DNA of 64,000 bases. Origin: Pieris napi. Its lineage: Eukaryota; Arthropoda; Insecta; Lepidoptera; Pieridae. Every line of letters begins with the position of its first letter. Position 1 is the stretch's first letter. Location of the stretch: assembly GCF_905475465.1 (NCBI RefSeq), contig NC_062247.1, positions 10,912,001 through 10,976,000 on the forward strand, read 5' to 3'. The notes under the pieces were generated by a model that was not told the origin of the DNA, did no database searches, and saw only the letters and a list, made by a program, of their open reading frames with translations. Position numbers and translations under genes: made by a program. Positions 35,612-47,400 of this stretch are shown here, one piece after another.

Positions 35612-36511
35612 TTCCAACTATATTCGCGATTTTGATATTTTAACTTATTCGTTGGTAAAAAATTGCACAAATATGCCATAAAATATGGCAATTTGGACAC
35701 TCGCTCTAATGAATTCGTTCGACACGTAAACAAAGGCAAACACTTCGTTCAGAGTGGCACCTCCATTTGTGAATCGTGTAAGTGGAATGAAAAATCTTAT
35801 TTGTCTTTGAAAGAGCGAGATAGTCTATTATTTGTATGTCACGTTTCAATACACGCAATTTCTGATCACAAAAAAGCTAATAATATCTATAAATAACTTT
35901 ATTTTTCTAAAATGCTTAATGTTTTAGTTTAGACTATAATAACAATAAGAAATGAAGAATAATATTATACTTAGTAGTTTATTCAAATGATATCATCTAC
36001 CTTAAGCAATAAAAAATTGCAATATATTTTAAGTGTATAACTAAATAGCTAATCAAAATGTACCAATTATCTTTAAGGTAGATGATTTTTGAAAAAATTA
36101 GTTATGTTCATCATAAAATATTTTCATATCACATCATTAAGTGGTATTAAAGTTTTATCTGTTCTGGTATTGAGTTCAAATAAATAGTTGAATATTATTA
36201 TTTTTTTACTAGTTTGTTTGTATCTGAACTTTTCTTACCATTGATATTTAAACTAAGATTATTAATGGTGTGATAACTTTATTTGCATATATCAAGATTA
36301 ACCTCAAATGGTTAAATTATTTAATAAATTGAACAAGCAATAATTTTTCTATTATACTATAATTAATAAAAAATAAAATACTAACTATATATACATAGTA
36401 CTATTTCCTCATTGCAATTGTAAAACAAAATGTAGCAAGAGGTAACAGAAAGTAATCTTAGCTAAATTTATTACAGAACTAGTTAAACTGTCTATCACAA
36501 AAAAAACAATT
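35612..36511. other. Spacer upstream of PAIP1 and downstream of ISCA1
   Basis: Tandem - strand genes. The PAIP1 promoter should lie just right of 35611. No recognisable gene; small open frames at 35663-35896 have no domain. A pair of segments AGATGATTTTTG near 36078 and GATATCATCTACCTTAAGC near 35990 form a weak inverted pair. Confidence 0.4.
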
Positions 36512-36986
36512 TTATATACTAAAAGATTCTCCACAACCGCAGGTGCCTTTGATATTTGGATTATTGAATACAAACTCTGACGACAATTTGTCTTCCACAA
36601 AATCCATTTCAGTACCTGAAATCAAAATTAATGGTAAAGTTCTTAAATTGTGTCAATTTATAAATATTAAATAGGATAATGAATTATTACAAACCTAATA
36701 ACGTCAACTGTGCCTTTCTATCAATTATAATAGTCACCCCATCCTGCTTAACTTCTTCATCAAGCTTGCCCCTTTCTTTTGCATAATCTAATGTGTACGA
36801 TAGTCCATTGCAACCCCTTTGACGTACTCCTACTTTCAATCCTATAAAACCCTTTGCATCTTCTTTTGCCATAATTTCTCTTACTTTCTGAACAGCTGAC
36901 TGAGTTAGGACTAGAGCAGCTCGTGAAGGTAGAACGCGTTTCTTCACAGCTCTGACCGTCGCACTTGCTATTGTTTTAGTGGCCAT
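36512..36986 (-). CDS. ISCA1: Iron-sulfur cluster assembly 1 (ISCA1/A-type carrier), mitochondrial
   Basis: A-type carrier (HesB/IscA family) needed for making mitochondrial [4Fe-4S] proteins, acting with ISCA2 and IBA57. Two exons: 36986-36695 and 36615-36512, giving 131 residues (human 129). The three conserved ligand cysteines are present: Cys59 in RQRGCNGLSYTLDY, and Cys123 and Cys125 in the C-terminal CGCGESFSI. The first 22 residues are basic and hydroxylated (MATKTIASATVRAVKKRVLP), typical of a matrix targeting peptide. The exon 1 donor reads GTTTGT, weaker than usual, but the family sequence continues exactly across it (LTLLG-TEMDFVEDKLSSEF). Reading past the donor would add an off-family residue and stop early. 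It is head to head with SEC63. Confidence 0.96.
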
Positions 36987-38469
36987 CTATAAGCAGTAAT
37001 AAGAACTCGGATGAAATAAGAAAAAATATCATTGGGATATTAAGAATAAATAAGGTTTTAACAACATTGGAACATCAAGTTTCATTATGTACCCTAATAA
37101 ATTCAACGCTATATTGAGGGAATGCACTGTCTTGATAAGTAATAATATTATGCAACTTCACCTTATTTTTCTGTAAATGTTTATTCAAATTTCAAAACAC
37201 AAAATATAAGTTGACATTTTGAAAATTTAGAAATCAAATCGTAATAGAAAATCTGAAGTCTGAACTCTGAGTTAAATTTGACAACTTGTCAGTTGTCATT
37301 GAAGTTGTTAGTTGGTTCGTGAATTGAGAAAAGAGTAAGGAAATACACAAAACAGCTCTTGCCATACATAATATTATTTACCTGTAATTTATTTACACTA
37401 CCACAGGGACCAAACTTTTAAAATTTGTTTTGATTTTCTTTTTAATAATTTTTATTATTTATTTTGTAGGTTAAGAAAATTGTAAATACTGTATACTTGA
37501 TTGTAAATAAAATAAAATAAAAATATGATTTACCTGTGGCATTTTTGTTCAAAGCGTCAAATATATATTTTTCTCTTTCTTCTCTCGTTCCATTGCATTT
37601 GACGAAAGACAAACATTTTGAAGTTATACTTCTTTAGGCGCGTTATGAAAAATTGATGAGAGTGAAATTTTACGATGCGCGCGCACCGTGACACAAAATT
37701 ATCAGTATGAAGTTGCCCACTAACGAATTCTTTTTAAACCAGATGGGCGCCGAGCGTGCGCGAGCGAGATGAAAATAAGACAATCTACAAGTAAAAAGAA
37801 ATAGAATATGCGTGAAGTTAGCAGCTATGCCAATAATTTTGAATGACGATAATGACCTTTGTGGTTAAGATAATTGACCTTTTAAACAAATAAAGGAGTT
37901 TTAATTATTTTTTTCAAAGAAATTTACCTAGTTAATAAATTGAATGAGTAATATAATAAAATAATAAATAATAATAATAATAATTATTATTATTAATTAA
38001 TAATTGAATATATACTTAATATTATTAAATTATTAACGTTAAATATTTACTACTAATTATTTAATATTTAAAAAAAATAAAGAAAGCTAAAGAAGTATAA
38101 CTTCTTACGCGCGTACATAAGTACACGCACCCTTTTTTTTAGTTGAACCTAACTAAAAAGTAAAATCACTCAAAATATGTGACTAAAAATAGCATATATG
38201 TATACCCGAAATAAAATTTTAAGCATATTTACTGATAAACAAATTGTATCACTGACTGCGTTAAGATGTCATCGTAGTCTAAAAGACTAGTAGCTAAATA
38301 TCTTACATTGTCACACTGTACCGTATGTTTAAAAAAAATTAAATGACACGTCAGTTTCACTGCTATTGACACTTAATGCATGTTGTGTGATGTCAGCTGA
38401 ATTTTTAAGTTTTAAAGTAATAAAATAATGTACCTAAATTGTAAATTGTGTTATAATATTTAATTAATA
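36987..38469. promoter_or_regulatory. Divergent spacer between ISCA1 and SEC63
   Basis: 1483 bases separate the two start codons, so both promoters lie within. The middle is occupied by MITE family 1 copy 4 (37620-38132), leaving about 630 bases on the ISCA1 side and 340 on the SEC63 side. Positions 37955-38040 are an AT-only block of ATT/AAT repeats that can fold on itself. No core promoter motif is assigned. Confidence 0.4.
37620..38132 (+). mobile_element. MITE family 1, copy 4 with a different core
   Basis: The first 100 or so bases (GAAGTTATACTTCTTT to GAAGTTGCCCAC) and the last 45 or so match the family. The interior is unrelated to copies 1-3 and 5: it carries GGGCGCCGAGCGTGCGCGAG and an AT-repeat block instead of the usual CTGAACTTTATTGACTATAA region. 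Confidence 0.65.
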
Positions 38470-41400
38470 ATGGGAGGACAAAAATTCGAATACGATGAGA
38501 GTGGATCTACATTCTTTTATTTTGTTTTATCATTTCTTGCATTAATTTTGGTTCCGGCGACATTTTATTACTGGCCAAGGAAACGAAAAGAAGGTAAATT
38601 CCACGATTTTTTTACTCGGTGATTTAATTTTTGCTTAGGCTTTGTTGTTGAATACTGTCATAATAAGATTTTCAGTCATCAGTAACAAGAAATGCCAAGG
38701 CCTTTGAATGTACTGTTATGTTGGAATAAATTTGGTTGTACACCACACTTTTATAATACTATTATGATAACTTTTGTTTTTACAGATCCAGAAAAATTAG
38801 CTGAACAATGTCAGTGTCCAAGTTGTTTAAAGAAAAAGATAATTATAGAACAATCACAACCATACAAAAACTTCAAAAATTTCCTTATTATATTGGCTAT
38901 AGTATCAGGGTGGGTTCTATTAGGATTTCTTACAGTCAAAGTTTCCCAATTTGATTATGAAATGTCCAATTTTGATCCATATGATATTTTGGGTTTGCCG
39001 CCTGGCGCTACTCAAGCTGAAATTAAGAAATCCTATCGTAAACAGTCTCTTATATTGCACCCTGACAAAGAGACAGGAGATGAAAAGGCATTTATGAGAT
39101 TAACAAAGGCCTATCAAGTAAGTATAACTTCTTTTGTAACATAGTCGATTTGTATGTACTTAATGAATAAAGTTAAATACCTTTATAGGTGAGAAATTAT
39201 AAATATTGAAAGATTTTTTAACTTCAAGAATTCATAGAAATATCTTTATGGCTATTTAATTGATTGGTAAAGCTGATAACGTAGCATACAAATTGCATTT
39301 ATTATCAAAATGTTTCTTTTGTAGTAATTAAATAATAAAAAAGTAAATAAATTAAATTGCATGATAAAAAACAATGTTGATGTGTATAAAATTTACATTT
39401 TAAAATTCAATAATTACCTGAAATTTTAAGGCATTAACGGATGATGAAGCTAGAAGAAATTGGGAGAAATATGGCAACCCTGATGGGCCAGGTGCTATGA
39501 GTTTTGGCATAGCCCTGCCGAGTTGGATAGTAGAAAAGGAAAATAGTGTGTGGGTGCTTGGGCTATATGCACTTGTTTTTATGGTGGCTCTTCCCACTGT
39601 TGTAAGTTTTATTTGAATAATTATAATTGTATCATATGTTTTAATAAAAATTATAAATAATGTGAAAATGAAAATCAGCACACTGTTGTTTGTTGTTGCA
39701 ATAATATAAAGTGTTCATGAAAAATAAATTGATCAGTTGAAACTGAAAGAAGACTCAATTTGTTTTTAAGGTGTTAACTTTATTACTGGACTTAATGCCC
39801 CATAACCCCTAGATGGGGCAGTGAATCTTTTTTCTTTCTTTTTTTTTTTTATTTTTTTTTTGGCTTTTTATGCAACTGTACGAGTTCAGGTTTGCCTGGA
39901 ACGGCGGACAGCGGTTGACGAAGACAGAGTCTTTAGTGACCTTTCATGTTTTACACCCATGAAAGTAGTTTAGATTTGACGTTGGATCCGAATACTTTAA
40001 CGTTGATTCATTGCCTAATAACTTATGTAACCTGATTTTTAAATGTATGTCTTTGTGTAAGGTAACAAAGTGTAATAAATAAATAAAATAATATTAAATA
40101 TAACCAAATTTTAAATTGCAGGTGGGTACTTGGTGGTATCGCTCCATACGTTACTCTGGTGAACAAGTGTTGCTAGATACAACTCAGATGTATTTCTTTT
40201 TCTGTCATAAAACTCCATCTATGCCATTGAAAAGGGCCCTTATGATACTTGCAGCATCATGTGAGTTTGATAAAAGGCATAACTCAGAAATAATCGAGAG
40301 AATAACAGACAATGAAGAAGTGCCCAGTGTAAGTATTTCTAGACTATAGTTTTATTGTAAATTATACTTCAGTACTTTTTATTACTAGGGTAATAAATTA
40401 TTATCTTGGTAAGGGCACATGTCTATGCAATGTTTTATTGTATTTAACATGCCTGTGTTTAAATTGATAGCATATTGGCCTGCAAATGTGATATCATCAC
40501 TTAAAAATTTACTTTTTGTGTTTATCCTAATGTATTTAAAAAAAGGGTGCGTATACTTATGTACGCGCGTAAGAAGTTATACTTCTTTGGCATTATTAAA
40601 AATAGTTTTTGATTGCATGCAAATAATTAATTACAATTAAATAATCAAAGACTGGAAAAGGAGTCGTTATAGTCAATAAAGTTTACATTTGAAAAATTAA
40701 ATAAATAAATATTTATTATTATTCTCTTACATTAAGTGAAAAAATTAAATTCTATTATTATTATTCGAATTTTGTTTTTAAATTATGTCCAATGCCGTAG
40801 CATCTTCCGTAGGCAACTTCATTCTGTTAATTTTGTGTCACGGTGCGCGCGCATCGTAAAATTTCACTCTCATCAATTTTTCATAACGCGCCTAAAGAAG
40901 TATAACTTCAAAAATATTGATGTAATTTTACATTTACTACCATACATATAATACCTCCTCTTTTTAAAAGTATATATGTTCCTTTTAGTTACTACGGGAT
41001 CTGCCAAACCTGGGCGAGAAAAACAAAGAGCAACCATTATGTCGACCATACAGTATTAAAGCTAGAGCTCTACTACACGCACATTTGTCACGTATGAAGT
41101 TACCAGAAGACACGCTAGAAGTGGATAGACGGTATATTGTGTCACGGTGCCCGGATCTCATTGTTGAGATGGTCAACTGTGTGAACCAGCTCATTGCATT
41201 GGCTTATGCTAGACGAAGTAAGTTTCTTTTCTGCAATTAACTACTAACCTATACAGACATTCTCACTAAGATATACCAATTGAAATGGAGATGGACGGGT
41301 CATATGCAAAAGAAGAAGAGGCCGATAACGTAAAAGGTGGGAGGACGAGAAGAGTTGCAAAAGATAGAGAACAGTGGGAAGGGTTCGAGGAGGCCTTTTG

Positions 41401-44400
41401 CCAAGAGGCACACCAAACTCAGAGATATACTGTAGTGAAAATATATTAAAGATCACAGATCGTAGAGTTTTGGAATATAAAGGCTTTATTGTTATTTAAT
41501 AACCTTTGGGAGCGTTAAAGTATTACGTCACGCAATTTTTGGATTATTGAGCCCCCCCCCCCCATGTGACGCGCCGTAACGTTTTTCTGTACCCAATAGT
41601 AAAACGTTTCGTGACCACTTAGTGACTATACCTTAAAGTTACCATTATGTGGTGTAAGGTAGTGGAAAGTCGACAAAAATATTAACAATAACCCGTAATT
41701 CGATCCCTGCCCCGCATCGTAACGTTTTACAAAAGGACCCCCCCCCAAATTCGTTACGTAATACTTGAACGCTCCCTTAACTATATACTAGATGATATTT
41801 ACAAATTTGTATATAATTTGATATAGCATTTTATATAAAAATCCATGTCATAAATAATAAATTAATGATAAATAAAGTGTGTAACAAACATACTTTATAG
41901 ATTTACCCGTAATGTAATATTTTAAAATATAAACACATATATGTATATGTTCTGTCTTAATTTTTATACAATTTAATTAAAACATGATTTTTAACATTTT
42001 TATCCAAGTATTATCACAATTTAATAGAAAGAAAAAGTATGCTAAAATAGTAAAGTTCAATTGTTAATCGTTTCGTTAACACTGATTTATCCTTTTATCA
42101 CAGTGTTACAAGAGAATTGTTGTTTACAGTCCCTATAACGCAGACCCAATAACGCGTTTTCCATCACACATATAACGCAGAGATATTTTTCTGTTGTGTA
42201 AAATTTATAATGACTTATGAAGTCCATAATTAGTTTTGTGTTATAAAATAAAACTAAATAACTTTATTAGTATAGTTTTTGAATTGTTGAAAAAAACGTT
42301 TTTACGAGAATACTCCTACAACGCGATTGCCTATAACGCGGTCCGGGTCTACAGCGTTATAGAGGTTACTGTATAAACATCGATTAAAATTTTAAAGAAA
42401 GTTAATATATATTGAATATTTCAGTACCTCGTCTCCCAACAATAGAAACAATAGAAAACTGTATGAAACTATCACCTATGATTGTGCAAGGACTCTGGGA
42501 GTACAAATCTCCATTGTTACAACTGCCATACATAACAGAGGATCATTTAAAATACTTTACAAATAGAAAAAAGCATATAAAATCACTTCTACAATTAGCA
42601 CAATTACCAGGAGATGAGAGACGACAGCTGTTAAGGTTTTTGAATGATGAACAGTACGAGGATCTGGTTAAAGTGCTGGGAAATATGCCGTACATACATT
42701 TCCAGGTCAATACTGAAGGTAGGTTCATCCTTTTCAGAATACATTTTATATTCAATTTAATATATGTTTTTTAAGTGATTTAAAGATTTAAAATTTAAAT
42801 AAAGGTTATCTTTGGGGTTTAATTTTATCAATATTATATAACGTTGGCCTAGTAGCTTCAGCGTGCGACTCTCATACCTGAGGTCGTAGATTCGATCCCC
42901 GGCTGTGCACCAATGGACTTTCTTTCTATGTGCGCATTTAGCATTTGCTCGATCAGTGAAGGAAAACATCGTGAGGAAACCGACATGTCTTAGACCCAAA
43001 AAGTCGACGGCGTGTGTCAGGCACTGGAGGCTGATCACCTACTTGCCTATTAGATTTAAAAAATGATCATGAAAGAGATTCAGAAATCTGAGGCCAAGAC
43101 CTAAAGTGGTTGTAGCGCCACTGATTTATTTTATATAACATTGATCGGTTAAATATTTTTTAGTTAGTTTTAGAATTTAATTGGTCCTAGGTTCGATTTT
43201 CAGCAATCAAGTTGTTAGTTTGCAATGTATTTATCAGTGTCCATTAATGAAATCGATCTGACGTAAAGACATTTAATAATTTTTCTTTCTTTCCTTTTTT
43301 AGTGTTGTTTTCGGTTAATAGTCAGAGATTATTTATAGGTATAAATGTTTCTGTATAAAAAAATCGCAAGTTGTACCAGAAATAAAGATTCTATTAAATG
43401 TTTTTATTTACACGAATGTCATAGTAAATATAAAATTCATTATCGTGTATTACTATAATAATTTTGTACCAATATAATTATAATATTTATACATTTAAGA
43501 CCACGTGAAACTATATGCTGTTTATGTATTTAAAGCATTTAATATGTAAATGAATGATTTCAGTGATAGATGACGAGAACTCTACAGTGGTAACAGCGGG
43601 TGCAATTGTTACTGTCACAGTGCTATTACAGAGAACGAATATGAAAGAACTTTTTGGTGATAGCAGTATCAGAGAGAAAAATAAGATAAAGTAAGTCCAG
43701 ATTTATTATTTAAAGATTCTACGACTCATTGGTCTAGTGGTTAGTACCCCTGACTGCGAATCCATGGGTCCCGGGTTCGATCCCCGGCTGAGGCGAACAT
43801 CGATGTGATGAGCATTTGGTGTTGTGCTTAGGTCTTGGGTGTTTAAATATGTATTTATATGTCTATCTATCTATAATATGTATGTATATCCGTTGCCTAG
43901 TACCCATAACACAAGCTTCACCAGCTTAGCATGGGACTAGGTCAATTGGTGTGAATTGTCTTTAAAAAAATAAAAATAAAAAAATTGCCCTCAAATAATT
44001 GTGATTTCTTTATATGTGATAATATTAAAACAATTATGTGTTTAATTGTATTAAACTAACGAAAGAAGTGTTGGCTTAGTGGCTTAAGCGTGCGGGCTGC
44101 CTGAGGTCGTAGGTTCGATCCCAAGCTATGCACCAATGGATTTTCTTTCTATGTGCGCATTTAGCATTTGCTCGAACGGTGAAGGAAAACATCGTGAGGA
44201 AACCGACATGTCTTAGACCCGAAAAGTCGACGGCGTGTGTCAGGCACTGGAGGCTGATCACTTACTTGCCTATTAGATTTAAAAAATATTATGAAACAGA
44301 TTCAGAAATCTAAGGGAACTAACAAAGTTGTAGCAACACTGATTTATTTTTTTATTTAAACTAGTGAAACAATTGATGCTTAATTTTAGTTATTCAAGTA

Positions 44401-47400
44401 GCTCTAGTTACAATTCCGAATATTATATTAATAAATTAATACAATTATTAATAGTATTTGTTTCGAGAAATAGCTAGAACTAGCTTAACCTTGCTTTAAA
44501 ATGTGCCTTAAACTTACTAAAGCTTGGTCGTAGATCAAAGGTATTTGTTTGAAATTTTCAACGATAGCATGAAATTTAACCACGAGTTTATTAATACAAT
44601 TTTACTTTAATTTTTTTGAGTTACATCCCTAGAGTATTGCCAGATGAAAGCACTTTATTCAGATATTTTTTTTCACACACGCGAGCGTGTCGCCGGCATT
44701 TCATTTCATAGCAGTAATAAAATTTATTAAAATTGTATTATTAAGTAATATACTCTATTATTTAAAGCATCCCGTTCACTCAGTAACCGTACAGTATTCT
44801 TTCATCTCTTTCCGTCAAATGATGTTTACGCTGTGATGAAAAGAGAGATGAGTATTTTATTAAGACTGATTTTTTATAAGTTAAACAGTCTTTGAAATAA
44901 GGAATAGGGACATGGTTTTGCATCTGTTTCATTGTATTTTAAGCGGGAAAAACACTTTTTTAACAATCCGTGAATTTCTCTTAATTAGGGAAGAAGAAGA
45001 AAACGTGGAAGGTGATGATAAAGAAAAGGATAAGGAGAAGAATGACAAGAAAGATGTGTTCAAGCGGCCGGTTTGGATGAAACAAGGCAAGAAAATGCAG
45101 AAGAAAGGCAAAAAAGTCGTCAAACAAGTTAAAGCAGCTCCACCTACGCCCCCACCAGCTGATGTTAAGAAGAAAGAAAAGGAACCAAAGAAGAAGGATG
45201 ATGATGGTATAAAATTATTTTAGTAAAACAAATTCGGGCTGTTTCGAACATTTATAACTCAGAACCGACTGGTCAGATTTTGTAGGTAAAATATACAACA
45301 AATTACAAATGAACAAATTTTAGACCACAGTTTACTAAAGTTTTTTTGTTGGGAAAATATATTATTTATAATAAAAACAAATCGTTCAAAATCTTAAAAT
45401 TATTTTATGGTTATAATGTAATCTTTATTTCTGTTACAAATCTTAATATATATATATTTCTTGTGTGCGTGTGTATGTGACTGAACTCCTCCTAAACGAC
45501 TGGACCAATTTTGATGAAATTTTTTGTGTGTCTTCAAGGGGATCTGGGAATGGTTTAGATTCACAAATCAGCCCGCCAGATGTTAAGGGTAGTCCACCCC
45601 TAAATTTTTATTTTTATTTTTTAGACAACATTTTTAATTTCTATTTTTTTATGATACAGCATTAAAAAATACATACAACCCCTAACTTTCACCCCTCTAC
45701 GATCAACCCATATTTTTTTATTATAAATGATATACATGGCGAAACGACGTTTGCCGGATCAGCTAGTTAATTTATAATTCTCTTTGCACCGACTACAAAC
45801 AGGTACACACATAAAAATCAAGACAAAAGAATACAAATGGAAGTAATAAATAACACACAAATTTATAATTTATTGTCAGTCATAAATCTTTTGTCGTATT
45901 TCAGGCGAAGAATCAGATGCGAACAGTTCCGATGAGTCGGGCACGCATAGCGACGCGTCGGCGAACGAGTCGCGCGATAAGTCATCCCCGGAGGATGATG
46001 ATGATGACCAGTGGGAGAAGTTCCAGAAGAGACTGCAGAAGCGGGAAAGACTTGAGGGGAGATCTAAGAGTTCCCATCCTGTACACTGTCCTTACTTCCC
46101 ATTGGTGAGTGTAGTCAAATATATTGGTTGCATGGTCCAGACATATTTTTACGTTTTGTGTTATATGAAATCTGTAGTATTGTTACGAAGACGGGTCGAC
46201 TGCAATGTTTCTCGATTTTTCCACTACTTAGAGAACTTTTCAGCAGGCTGAAATGTGATTTCTGACCGTTTCTCCGAGTATATATATAATTGGAGATGAT
46301 ATTGACGTCTCCATAGATATTGACGTCGTCATTGGCTGCTTAAAGCTACGGTTTCCTATAAAAGCGTTGTTAATAACGGCCGTCTTTACGGTGGCCAAGC
46401 TGTGGTTTCCTAGTAGTGCGACCGTGTTATTTCAATTTCGTTCCACAAATTTTGCTTCATCTGAGCTTGTCTGTACTCTTTGAATTTTATATTGTACAAA
46501 GCTTCATGATTTTTAACAAAATCAATTAATTGTTCATCATTTTCGCTCGTCCAAGTCATTGTATTAAAATTAATATGCGCACCGCTACACGCGAAAAACG
46601 TTGAACTACTGTTATCACCGCTATGACGGCCGTCATGCAAATTACAGCACCGCTATTTGACGTTACGGTGAGACATAACGATCTCTAGAAAACCGACTCC
46701 GATGTTATTTATAGACAACGTATGGGTGACGTCACCCAACGTTACATTACGGCCGTTAGATAACGGCACCGCTTTTCTAGGAAACCGTAGCTTTAGCGGG
46801 CGTGATGCGGGCAAAGTGCGAGCACAAAAGACACGAATAATTATCGTACAGTAAATTATTTAGATTGATTCCTTTTAACACTTCAAATAACACTATAGCT
46901 TAAATTATAAAGAGCAGCGGTCCATCATCTCGTCACCACTATACTCCACTGAATATTCAATCAGAAATACCCTGCGCCTCGTGCGGCATTTGCTCTGCTC
47001 TAATTGGTCGTAACAATATCAATACGAATTTTTTGTAAGGTTTTCAATAATAGAAAGTGTGATTTCTGAGTAAGGTGATATTAGAATTTCAAATAAATAA
47101 GAATAAATGTGATTTGACGGTTTTAAATTTAATTAGACGAAAAAAAAATAAGACATGAAAAATTTTGCGTTTGTTTTTAGAAGACCGATTGACGGATATT
47201 TTTCAAAGTCTGTGGTTTTCATTTTTAATTGAGAAACTCAAGATATTTTTGTGATCGTACAATTCCCCCATTCTAAAATTAGAGTTATTATTTGGTGTTT
47301 TTCCAAAAGTACCCGAAAAATCATAAGATAATTTTTTTTGTATCAAAAATCCCACTAACTCTTATTTGGCGGATAATTTCCTTTAAATTTAGTCATTTAA

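Noticed and set aside
37955..38040. AT-only block as a possible replication origin or matrix attachment site
   Set aside because: It is simple-sequence expansion inside a MITE copy, and nothing else supports an origin.
42757..44313. Similar short proteins at 42757, 44076, 44128, 58760 and 59673 that look like a gene family
   Set aside because: They are translations of SINE family A copies, so the similarity is at the DNA level.
45001..45200. Lys/Glu-rich frame in the SEC63 region as a separate small gene
   Set aside because: It is SEC63 exon 8: the phases with exons 7 and 9 close exactly, and the charged insert is normal for that region of SEC63.
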